From NCBI GenBank assembly GCA_002335345.1, contig DDCS01000057.1, positions 1 to 13,310 of the forward strand: a DNA stretch of 13,310 nucleotides, in the 5' to 3' direction. The translations under genes were made by a program, and so were the position numbers. The notes under the pieces were generated by a model. The model saw only the letters and a list, made by a program, of their open reading frames with translations, searched no databases and was not told where the DNA came from. The stretch is from Flavobacteriaceae bacterium UBA2000 (GTDB taxonomy: Bacteria; Bacteroidota; Bacteroidia; Flavobacteriales; Flavobacteriaceae). Positions 1 through 6,336 of the stretch are shown here, in pieces. Every line of letters starts with the position of its first letter. Within the stretch, counting starts at the first letter, position 1.

Positions 1-1
1 T

Positions 2-709
2 CAAGATATGATGCAAAAAAATCTCAGTTGTCGCAATCTAAAAGAGGCGCAAAAAAACATGATTAGTTTTAGCCTCGTGCTCACGCTGGTAACCTTCGCT
101 TTTTTGGTTTTAGGTGCCTTGTTATTTATTTATGCCGATATGCAGGACATTGCCATCCCTCTTATGAATGGGCAAACAAAAACAGACCTATTGTTTCCAG
201 AAATAGCCCTAAATAGTGGTCTGGGTCCTTTACTGGGCATCGTTTTCTTATTAGGGTTGATCGCCGCGGCCTATTCCAGTGCCGATAGTGCACTTACGGC
301 ATTGACCACTAGTTTTTGCATCGATTTTTTGAATCTGAAACAAAAGGCTGAAGCGCGGCAAAAGTCTTTGCGCAAGCAAGTGCATGTCGGTATGAGCGTC
401 TTATTGATTATTGTAATCATCGCCTATAAGTATATTTTGTCAAGTAACGTCATTGATAGTTTACTTACCGTTGCCGGATATACTTATGGTCCGCTTCTCG
501 GGCTTTTTGCTTTTGGCATTCTCACGAATTACCAGATCAAAGACAAATACGTTTTTTGGGTCTGCTTGAGCGCCGCAGGACTTATTTCATTTATTGGTCA
601 GCTAGACCCCAAATATCTCGGGGGGTACATCTTGGGGTATGAACTGCTTCCCCTAAATGGTTTATTGACCTTCATTGGTCTATGGTTGATTCGAAAAAAA
701 AGCCAGTAA
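2..709 (+). CDS. Sodium:solute symporter (SSF family), C-terminal part
   Basis: This is the 3' end of a gene that starts before the window; the frame is open to base 2, where Gln-Asp precedes the first two Met codons (8-13). About 235 residues remain of a family whose members usually have 450-550. The visible part has about six hydrophobic segments. The segment near 240-330 encodes GLIAAAYSSADSALTALTTS, the Ser/Ala/Thr-rich helix that forms part of the sodium site (Na2) in LeuT-fold symporters. The protein should couple sodium entry to uptake of a small solute across the inner membrane; the substrate cannot be read from this part. The C-terminus is a short basic tail (IRKKSQ) after the last membrane segment. 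The family call is firm, but treating either early ATG as the true start would be wrong. Confidence 0.88.
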   Translation, partial: QDMMQKNLSCRNLKEAQKNMISFSLVLTLVTFAFLVLGALLFIYADMQDIAIPLMNGQTKTDLLFPEIALNSGLGPLLGIVFLLGLIAAAYSSADSALTALTTSFCIDFLNLKQKAEARQKSLRKQVHVGMSVLLIIVIIAYKYILSSNVIDSLLTVAGYTYGPLLGLFAFGILTNYQIKDKYVFWVCLSAAGLISFIGQLDPKYLGGYILGYELLPLNGLLTFIGLWLIRKKSQ

Positions 710-780
710 ATAGGGGCCTTAACAAGACTAGAGCTCTCCTGAACGCTATCGAAGATTCTTTTTAGGAGGGACCAAAAATA

Positions 781-809
781 AAGCTGAGGTGCTTGGAGCA
801 CCTCAGCTT
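781..809 (-). terminator. Strong hairpin, terminator-like on the minus strand
   Basis: A perfect 12-bp inverted repeat (AAGCTGAGGTGC, loop TTGGA, then its complement) lies 72 bases after the symporter stop. On the plus strand it is followed by AAACAACC, not a T-run. On the minus strand it is followed by TTTATTTTT (complement of 772-780), the form of an intrinsic terminator. Both flanking genes are on the plus strand, so it may be a U-poor 3' hairpin for the symporter mRNA or a terminator for an antisense transcript. The hairpin is certain; its direction of action is not. Confidence 0.55.
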
Positions 810-933
810 AAACAACCTAACCAATAAAATAATAGATTGAAGAATAGATCTTCTTCATAGCAATTCCATTATTCTTAGGCTAAAGTATAAAATGTTTAAT
901 CATTTACCAAAAAAATTAAACAAAAAATTTTTC

Positions 934-946
934 TGACAAGCTGTCA
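934..946. promoter_or_regulatory. Perfect palindrome upstream of htpG, possible operator
   Basis: TGACA-AGC-TGTCA is a perfect 5-3-5 inverted repeat, 56 bases before the htpG start codon and directly upstream of the likely promoter. It is neither the CIRCE element (TTAGCACTC-N9-GAGTGCTAA) nor an E. coli sigma-32 promoter. Its size and place suit a dimeric regulator's binding site controlling the chaperone gene. The regulator is not identifiable from the sequence. Confidence 0.45.
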
Positions 947-947
947 C

Positions 948-972
948 TTGGAAAAAATTGGTATTCTATTTG
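948..972 (+). promoter_or_regulatory. Possible htpG promoter (weak match)
   Basis: TTG at 948-950 and TCTATTTG at 965-972 resemble the Bacteroidota -33 (TTG) and -7 (TAnnTTTG) elements. The -7 has one mismatch and the spacing of 14 is short. The leader would be about 25-30 bases. It sits immediately after the 934-946 palindrome. This is only a candidate. Confidence 0.3.
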
Positions 973-1002
973 ACTGAATTGGGGTAAATAATCAAAAATA
1001 AA

Positions 1003-2898
1003 ATGACCATGAACAAAGGAACGATTAATGTATCAGTAGACAATATCTTTCCACTGATCAAAAAATTTCTTTATAGCGATCACGAAATATTTCTTCGCGA
1101 GTTGATTTCGAATGCAACAGATGCTACCCTGAAAATGAAGCATTTGACCAGTATTGGTGAAGCAAAAACGGAGTACGGCAATCCCAATATTGAGGTTAAA
1201 ATCAATAAGAAAAAGAAAACCCTACACATTATAGACCAAGGCCTTGGGATGACTCAAGACGAGGTTCAGAAGTACATCAACGAAATTGCTTTTTCAGGAG
1301 CTGAGGAGTTCTTGGAGAAATATAAAGACAAAAAAGCAGACGAGGCAGGAATCATCGGTCATTTTGGCTTAGGATTCTACTCGGCGTTTATGGTGGCGAG
1401 CAAAGTTGAAATTATCACCAAAAGCTATAAAGATGAGCCCGCTGCTCATTGGACCTGTGATGGATCGCCAAATTACACTTTGGATGCCCATAAGAAAACA
1501 GAGCGCGGTACCGAAATCATACTTCATATTAGCGATGAGGAAAAAGATTTCTTAGAGGAGTCAAAAATCCGCTCGCTCTTGGTTAAGTACAATAAGTTTA
1601 TGCCTATTCCCATTAAATTTGGCAAGAAAACAGAGTATTTACCAAAACCTGAAGGGGCTAAAGAATCGGATCCAGCCCCGACTAAAGAGGTCGATGATAT
1701 CATCAATAATCCTACACCAGCTTGGACCAAAACCCCGGCAGATCTTAAGGATGAAGATTATAAGTCATTCTACCGAGAATTGTATCCAATGCAATTTGAA
1801 GAGCCCCTCTTCAACATTCATCTTAATGTAGATTATCCGTTTAACCTGACCGGTATTCTGTATTTTCCAAAAATGTCTCCAGACATGAATATGCAAAAGG
1901 ATCGCATTCAACTATACCAAAATCAGGTATTTGTTACGGATAATGTCGAGGGAATTGTTCCTGAATTTTTGACCATGCTTCGCGGGGTAATTGACAGTCC
2001 AGATATTCCACTCAATGTGTCGCGCAGCTATCTTCAAGCCGATGGTGCGGTTAAAAAAATCTCGAGTTACATTACGCGAAAAGTTGCCGATAAACTCAAA
2101 AGTTTATTCAACGACAACCGCGAGGATTTTAGCGCTAAGTGGGAAGACATTAAAGTAGTTATCGAATACGGAATGCTCACCGAGGAGAAATTCTTCGAAA
2201 AAGCAGAAAGTTTCTATCTCTACCCAACAGTCGATGGCGAATTCTTCACCTACGAAGAACTGAAAGAAAAATGCGCCCCACTGCAAACGGACAAAGACGG
2301 AAAAATTATTTATCTATATGCCTCTGACAAAGACGCCCAACACAGCTATATCGAGGGGGCTAAGGCAAAAGGATACCAAGTCCTTTTAATGAACACACCA
2401 ATTGTGGGTCATTTATTGCAAAAATTAGAGGGCAGTAAAGAGAATATGAGCTTCGTTCGCGTGGACAGTGACTCCATTGACAACTTAATTAAAAAAGAGG
2501 ATACGACGCCATCCAAACTCAGTGAGGACGAAAAAACTGTGCTGAAAGAACGACTTGAAACGGTTATTCCGACGAGTACCTATACCGTTCAGATGGAATC
2601 ATTAGACAGCAACTCGAGTCCTTTTGTCATTACGGAACCTGAGTTCATGCGCCGCATGAAAGAAATGCAACAAACCGGTGGCGGGGGCATGTTTGGCATG
2701 GGACAAATGCCCGAAATGTATAACCTTGTGGTCAACACCAATCATGAATTGATTCAGAAAATCATGGAGACCAAAACGCAGGCCAAACAAGAGCGCCTTA
2801 TTAAGCAAGGATTTGATTTGGCAAAGCTCAGTAAGAACCTGCTAAAAGGTCAAGACTTAACGCAATTTATTAATCGCAGTTTTGAATTGATTAAATAA
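1003..2898 (+). CDS. htpG: Molecular chaperone HtpG (bacterial Hsp90)
   Basis: This is a 631-residue ATP-dependent cytoplasmic chaperone that clamps around client proteins as a homodimer. The N-terminal GHKL ATPase domain (about 1-230) has ELISNATDAT (catalytic Glu33, Mg-binding Asn37), the DxGxG motif (Asp78, DQGLGM) and the lid motif GHFGLGFYSAFMV (119-131). The middle domain carries SPDMNMQKDRIQLYQNQVFV and the conserved SRSYLQ loop. The C-terminal dimerisation domain includes a Gly/Met-rich stretch (GGGGMFGMGQM, near 2679-2710). Full length matches the family (E. coli 624). Two start codons are possible, 1003 and 1009; the A-rich leader AAAAATAAA fits the first. The gene appears monocistronic: hairpins lie on both sides, and the downstream one is a classic terminator. 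Heat or stress control through the 934-946 palindrome is plausible but inferred. Confidence 0.98.
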   Translation: MTMNKGTINVSVDNIFPLIKKFLYSDHEIFLRELISNATDATLKMKHLTSIGEAKTEYGNPNIEVKINKKKKTLHIIDQGLGMTQDEVQKYINEIAFSGAEEFLEKYKDKKADEAGIIGHFGLGFYSAFMVASKVEIITKSYKDEPAAHWTCDGSPNYTLDAHKKTERGTEIILHISDEEKDFLEESKIRSLLVKYNKFMPIPIKFGKKTEYLPKPEGAKESDPAPTKEVDDIINNPTPAWTKTPADLKDEDYKSFYRELYPMQFEEPLFNIHLNVDYPFNLTGILYFPKMSPDMNMQKDRIQLYQNQVFVTDNVEGIVPEFLTMLRGVIDSPDIPLNVSRSYLQADGAVKKISSYITRKVADKLKSLFNDNREDFSAKWEDIKVVIEYGMLTEEKFFEKAESFYLYPTVDGEFFTYEELKEKCAPLQTDKDGKIIYLYASDKDAQHSYIEGAKAKGYQVLLMNTPIVGHLLQKLEGSKENMSFVRVDSDSIDNLIKKEDTTPSKLSEDEKTVLKERLETVIPTSTYTVQMESLDSNSSPFVITEPEFMRRMKEMQQTGGGGMFGMGQMPEMYNLVVNTNHELIQKIMETKTQAKQERLIKQGFDLAKLSKNLLKGQDLTQFINRSFELIK

Positions 2899-2928
2899 GG
2901 TCCTTAATCCATAATTAATATTGAAATT

Positions 2929-2963
2929 AAAAATGCCTCCGTCATGATCGGAGGCATTTTTTT
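2929..2963 (+). terminator. Rho-independent terminator of htpG
   Basis: The stem AATGCCTCCG (2932-2941) pairs with CGGAGGCATT (2949-2958) across a 7-base loop and runs into a T-run (2957-2963). The left arm is preceded by A residues, so it could also act on the minus strand. It ends only 17 bases before the next start codon. Confidence 0.9.
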
Positions 2964-2980
2964 ATCTTCACAAAAAAAAT

Positions 2981-3334
2981 ATGATGTTTCCTTGGCACCA
3001 ATACTTACTCGGGTTAATTCTGGTTATTGCCGGTTTTTTTCACATACAAAAACCCAAAATATTCCTTTCAATAATGCCGGACTATCTTCCTGCCCATAAA
3101 CTTTTGGTATTGGTCAGTGGAATTGCCGAAATGGTGCTGGGATTTATGCTGCTCACGCAGCAAGGACAAAATTCTGCCGCATGGCTGACTGCGGCCATGT
3201 TTTTGGTTTATTTGCCCATACATTGGACGATGCTCCAAAAACCGCCCCTTTGGTTTAAGTGGCACAAAGGCTTGCTTTGGTTGCGCCTAATACTCCAATT
3301 TGGACTCATTTCCTGGGCCCTCCAATATATTTAG
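2981..3334 (+). CDS. DoxX-like small membrane protein
   Basis: This is a 117-residue protein with four predicted membrane segments (about residues 6-23, 40-57, 66-83 and 96-115). The pattern IMPDYLPAHK followed by LVSGIAEMVLGFMLL is typical of DoxX-like proteins, whose second helix carries a Gly/Glu motif. DoxX-family members are inner-membrane proteins, some linked to thiol or oxidative-stress metabolism; no specific reaction can be assigned here. No redox Cys pair is present, so a MauE- or DoxD-type catalytic role is not supported. The start is one of two adjacent ATG codons (2981 or 2984). The gene begins 17 bases after the htpG terminator and is convergent with the nuclease gene, so it stands alone; a promoter is not obvious. 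Confidence 0.82.
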   Translation: MMFPWHQYLLGLILVIAGFFHIQKPKIFLSIMPDYLPAHKLLVLVSGIAEMVLGFMLLTQQGQNSAAWLTAAMFLVYLPIHWTMLQKPPLWFKWHKGLLWLRLILQFGLISWALQYI

Positions 3335-3370
3335 ACTGAGAACTACACAAAAAATTCCCGGCACAAAGGA

Positions 3371-4156
3371 TTATCCCAAAACCTCATTTAACAAGGCCGC
3401 TAAGCGCAAACCTGCTTGTTGCAATTGACGGCGAATTACGTTAGTGTATTGGTAAGCATAGGGATAGCTCAATTTTTGATCAGGCTCGGTGTGCTCATAA
3501 ATATCCAAACATAGCGTTCTGCTTTGGTTCACCCAATCCATAAGGGAAGCTTCTTGAATGGCCTTAATCTGACCTTTTCCTAAACGGTCTTGATTTTCTG
3601 CTAGCTCGGTGTAAGACATATTGTAATGTTCAATAAGCTGGGTATCCCAAAGCCGGTGAAGATTAGTAGATTCATTAAACCACTTGACATAAAATCGATT
3701 TCCACCTCGATCATCGGCTTGACCCACGTGAAGCGGCTGATGTAAATCTCCAACCAAATGCACGAGCATCTTCAAATAAAACGCGCGCTCATCGCGAGAC
3801 TTACCCTCATCCTTAAGAACACTTACGCAATATTCTATACCCTGAATAACATCACCGTCTTCATTCACAGGGTGGTCGCCGTAGGCGCTATCAAAGGGAA
3901 AATTCACGTAATGCCAAGGCGCAAATTTATCATACTGCGCATCACTTCTTATTTCATCGGCATAGGTTGATACAAACGCCAAAGATTGCCCCCCTAATAA
4001 TTCATCCACAATTTTTGCCACTTTTGGCTTGAGATTTGCCTGTGCAATGGCGCCCACAGTGCGATGACCCGTTACGCCCCAATCTGGACTTGGGACTGAA
4101 GCATAAAGAGAAATACTAAAAAATGAAACAAGGAGGCAATTCAAAAGTGTTTTCAT
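3371..4156 (-). CDS. S1/P1-type zinc nuclease, exported
   Basis: This is a 261-residue S1/P1 nuclease, a family that cleaves single-stranded DNA and RNA (and 3'-nucleotides) with three zinc ions. All nine ligands expected from P1 nuclease are present in order: Trp26 and His31 (WGVTGH), Asp67 (YADE), His82 (WHYVNFP), His133, Asp137 and His143 (HLVGDLHQPLH), then His167 and Asp171 (HRLWD). A signal peptide (MKTLLNCLLVSFFSISLYA) precedes them, so the enzyme acts in the periplasm or outside the cell, probably scavenging nucleotides or phosphate. The frame is open back to 4225, but the ATG at 4156 is preferred: it gives a proper signal peptide, and a perfect TATATTTG -7 element (4175-4182) lies inside the longer version. 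It is divergent from the hydrolase and convergent with the DoxX-like gene. Confidence 0.95.
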   Translation of the reverse strand: MKTLLNCLLVSFFSISLYASVPSPDWGVTGHRTVGAIAQANLKPKVAKIVDELLGGQSLAFVSTYADEIRSDAQYDKFAPWHYVNFPFDSAYGDHPVNEDGDVIQGIEYCVSVLKDEGKSRDERAFYLKMLVHLVGDLHQPLHVGQADDRGGNRFYVKWFNESTNLHRLWDTQLIEHYNMSYTELAENQDRLGKGQIKAIQEASLMDWVNQSRTLCLDIYEHTEPDQKLSYPYAYQYTNVIRRQLQQAGLRLAALLNEVLG

Positions 4157-4174
4157 GATATTAAAATTTATTGG

Positions 4175-4182
4175 CAAATATA
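4175..4182 (-). promoter_or_regulatory. -7 element of the S1/P1 nuclease gene
   Basis: On the minus strand this reads TATATTTG, a full match to the Bacteroidota -7 consensus TAnnTTTG, 18 bases before the ATG at 4156. The -33 position shows only GTG (4201-4203) where TTG is expected. A short palindrome (TTCAC-T-GTGAA, 4188-4198) lies between the two elements and could be an operator. Confidence 0.5.
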
Positions 4183-4256
4183 AACGCTTCACTGTGAAAT
4201 CACTTTGAATTTGACTAATTTCCATGGGTCAAACAAAGTCCATTAAATCTGTTGTC

Positions 4257-5258
4257 ATGATTTTTCAACTCAAAAAAAAATACCGATTGCCCTTGCTTTT
4301 ACTCATGGTCACCACTGAACTGACCTTTGGACAGGGTGCTTTTGATTTAAAGGATAAAACTCAAGAAACTCACCCCTTGGCAAGCCAAGAACTTAATATT
4401 ACGCCACTTATTCAAGGGACCCTTCTTCTCCCGGAATCCCATCCGCGTCCCAATCTGGTTTTGATCATTCCAGGTTCTGGCCCGACTGATCGCAATGGCA
4501 ATCAACCCATGATGAGTAATAACTCATTAAAATATTTAGCCCAAGGGCTTCAGCAGCGCGGCATCGCGAGTTTCCGATACGACAAACGGGTGATTCCACT
4601 GATGCGTCAGGGCGATTTTCAGGAACAAGAGGTTCAATTTAATGACTTTATAGAGGATGCCCGACAGGTGCTTCGCTTCTTTAGGAATAAGGACAACTTT
4701 AACAAAATATTTATCCTCGGGCACAGCCAAGGCTCACTCGTGGGTATGGTTGCTGCTCATGATGGTTGTGACGGATTTATTTCTGTTGCCGGAGCAGGGC
4801 AAAGTATCGATCGCGTGGTTTTAGACCAACTTTCCCTCCAATTACCTGGTGCCGTGCCCGGGGCTGCAGAGGCCTTTAATACGTTAAAACAAACGGGGCG
4901 AGTCGATAATTTTCCGCAAGAACTCAGTACAATTTTTAGACCGAGCATTCAAAGCTTTATGTACCAATGGATGAGCTATGATCCGGCAGCGATATTGGCT
5001 TCTTTACCTATACCCTCGCTTATTCTTAATGGAACGAGTGATTTACAAGTGTCTGAACAAGAGGCCTTACGGCTGAAAAAAAATGCGCCAAACGCAGAAT
5101 TCAGCCTTATTTTGAACATGAATCATGTGCTCAAGATTATCGAAGAAAAAGGACTGGCTAATGGGAAAAGTTATAATGATCCAAATTTACCAGTCTCTGA
5201 AGAATTGCTCGAAAAAATCACTGAATTTGTCAATAAAAATTCATCCAAATCACCTTAG
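4257..5258 (+). CDS. Exported alpha/beta hydrolase
   Basis: This is a serine hydrolase of the alpha/beta fold, 333 residues from the chosen start. PGSGPTDRNGN (72-82) forms the oxyanion-hole region, GHSQG (155-159) holds nucleophile Ser157, LILNGTSD carries the likely acid Asp262, and NMNH the likely catalytic His290. The N-terminus (KKKYR, a hydrophobic stretch, then TFGQ) is a signal peptide, so it works in the periplasm or outside. The PGSG..DRNGN signature is shared with exported esterases and S33/dienelactone-like hydrolases of Bacteroidota; the substrate is unknown, an ester or peptide being the usual guess. An ATG at 4224 is also in frame but would place 11 extra residues before the signal peptide. 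The gene diverges from the nuclease across about 100 bases; both are exported hydrolases, but a joint role is only inferred. Confidence 0.9.
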   Translation: MIFQLKKKYRLPLLLLMVTTELTFGQGAFDLKDKTQETHPLASQELNITPLIQGTLLLPESHPRPNLVLIIPGSGPTDRNGNQPMMSNNSLKYLAQGLQQRGIASFRYDKRVIPLMRQGDFQEQEVQFNDFIEDARQVLRFFRNKDNFNKIFILGHSQGSLVGMVAAHDGCDGFISVAGAGQSIDRVVLDQLSLQLPGAVPGAAEAFNTLKQTGRVDNFPQELSTIFRPSIQSFMYQWMSYDPAAILASLPIPSLILNGTSDLQVSEQEALRLKKNAPNAEFSLILNMNHVLKIIEEKGLANGKSYNDPNLPVSEELLEKITEFVNKNSSKSP

Positions 5259-5271
5259 TCGAGACAAATTA

Positions 5272-5295
5272 TTGTTGACAATTTTTGCATCTTTG
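5272..5295 (+). promoter_or_regulatory. Possible promoter of the DUF4369 lipoprotein gene
   Basis: TTG at 5272-5274 (or 5275-5277) and CATCTTTG at 5288-5295 resemble the -33 and -7 elements. The -7 has one mismatch, and the spacing (13 or 10) is shorter than usual. The element overlaps the upstream in-frame ATG at 5285, which favours 5318 as the true start. Confidence 0.35.
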
Positions 5296-5317
5296 TGACT
5301 CAATTAATTTAAGGTTT

Positions 5318-6025
5318 ATGAGAAAACTGGCGCTCGCTTTATTGGCCATAACTGGTATTTATGGTTGCTCCAACACCCAAGGCAACACGTTAATTAACGG
5401 CCAGATAAAAGGACTCAATAAAGGACAACTTCTGTTGCAAAAAATAGACGACACCATGCTGGTCTCAATGGACTCGTTGCGAATTTACGCCAGCCCGGAG
5501 TTTTCCTTTTCGATAGATTTGACTGAACCAGAAGTGCTGTATTTGGCTTTAAAGTTTGACGACAGTATTACTCAAACGCGCTATTTGCCCTTTTTTGCGG
5601 AGCCTGGAACCCTTGAAATCAAAACAAGTCTCAAAGGTTTTGGGTATGATCAAACCGTTACCGGCTCAAAAAATCAAAATAGCTGGAATGAATTTAAACT
5701 GTTGCAAGGGCGCTATAACGATAAGCAGCTTGCGCTTATTCAAGCCGAATTACTGGCCAATCAAAACGACAATACAGAAGAAATAAAGCGCATTCAACAA
5801 CAAAGAGAAAAGCTGTTGCGCGCTCGCTATTTGGCCACAGTTAACTTTGCCAAAAATCATAAGGCCTTGGCCTTGGCCCCCTATTTAATGTTAGCAGAAA
5901 TTCCAGATGTCAATGTAAAATACCATGACACTATCTACAAACTGCTCACCCCAGAAATAAAAAACTCCAAATACGGCAAGGCATTGGAGTTATTTATGAA
6001 TCAACAAAAGGATTCAGTTCTATAA
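5318..6025 (+). CDS. DUF4369 domain-containing lipoprotein
   Basis: This is a 235-residue predicted lipoprotein. The start at 5318 gives a lipoprotein signal peptide, MRKLALALLAITGIYGC, with lipidated Cys17. An ATG at 5285 is in frame but would add 11 residues before the charged n-region. Residues about 23-115 resemble DUF4369: ING.IKGLNKGQLLLQK near the start, then a beta-rich stretch with YLPFFAEPGTLEIK. After it comes a charged helical part (about 125-170, EEIKRIQQQREKLLRARY) and a helical tail ending NSKYGKALELFMNQQ. In many Bacteroidota proteins DUF4369 and this helical segment lead into a TlpA/AhpC-type thioredoxin domain. Here the protein stops where that domain would begin, so no redox activity is expected. 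Function unknown; it acts at the cell envelope. Its stop overlaps the end of the opposing 88-residue gene. Confidence 0.82.
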   Translation: MRKLALALLAITGIYGCSNTQGNTLINGQIKGLNKGQLLLQKIDDTMLVSMDSLRIYASPEFSFSIDLTEPEVLYLALKFDDSITQTRYLPFFAEPGTLEIKTSLKGFGYDQTVTGSKNQNSWNEFKLLQGRYNDKQLALIQAELLANQNDNTEEIKRIQQQREKLLRARYLATVNFAKNHKALALAPYLMLAEIPDVNVKYHDTIYKLLTPEIKNSKYGKALELFMNQQKDSVL

Positions 6026-6286
6026 GGCATTGATTTTGTCAATTAGTGCGCGACCACGGGTTTCGAGCTCCTGATTGATGCCTTTAAAATGCTGCTTTTT
6101 ATTCTCTACTGAACGATCGTTAAGTTTGTGAATTAACGCATCAAACACCTCAATCGCCTCATCGATAATTTTCCCAGAAGCCTCTACCCCTTTTTCAGGA
6201 TTAGACATCTCCCAAATATAAACCGCTTCTATGATATCACCTAGAACGTAATTAATGTCTTTTTTTAAGTCTCTTTTACTTGACAT
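6020..6286 (-). CDS. Conserved small helical protein, function unknown
   Basis: This 88-residue protein has no signal peptide, membrane segment or Cys. The sequence is strongly helical and charged, with heptad-like segments: LKKDINYVLGDIIEAVYIWE near the start, IIDEAIEVFDALIHKLNDR in the middle, then ENKKQHFKGINQELETRG. It resembles a small cytoplasmic helical bundle. I believe similar proteins occur widely in Flavobacteriaceae, but I know no function. It lies 39 bases downstream of manA on the same strand and may be the last gene of the idi operon, although a good promoter match (6303-6336) also precedes it. Its last two codons overlap the stop of the DUF4369 gene on the other strand. Confidence 0.78.
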   Translation of the reverse strand: MSSKRDLKKDINYVLGDIIEAVYIWEMSNPEKGVEASGKIIDEAIEVFDALIHKLNDRSVENKKQHFKGINQELETRGRALIDKINAL

Positions 6287-6302
6287 GGTTAAAAATTTTG
6301 AG

Positions 6303-6336
6303 CAAAAATAATGTTTTTTGGGTCCTTATGGGACAA
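6303..6336 (-). promoter_or_regulatory. Possible promoter of the 88-residue gene
   Basis: On the minus strand TTG (6336-6334) is followed after 23 bases by TATTTTTG (6310-6303), a full match to TAnnTTTG. The leader to the ATG at 6286 would be about 13 bases. The -33 element lies inside the end of manA, so the gene could be transcribed alone as well as by read-through. Confidence 0.5.

Noticed and set aside
598..801. Minus-strand open frame over the symporter end and the hairpin
   Set aside because: It is mostly antisense to a clear symporter coding region, and the rest covers the hairpin; no family resemblance.
901..1002. CIRCE or sigma-32-like heat-shock element before htpG
   Set aside because: Neither TTAGCACTC/GAGTGCTAA nor CTTGAAA with CCCCAT is present; only the TGACA/TGTCA palindrome was found.
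4157..4225. Longer N-terminus for the S1/P1 nuclease (ATG at 4225)
   Set aside because: It would place 23 residues before a good signal peptide, overlap the divergent hydrolase frame, and put the TATATTTG promoter element inside the gene.
5318..6025. DUF4369 gene as a frameshifted pseudogene
   Set aside because: No thioredoxin remnant is visible in any frame after the stop; the following DNA is a good coding region on the other strand.
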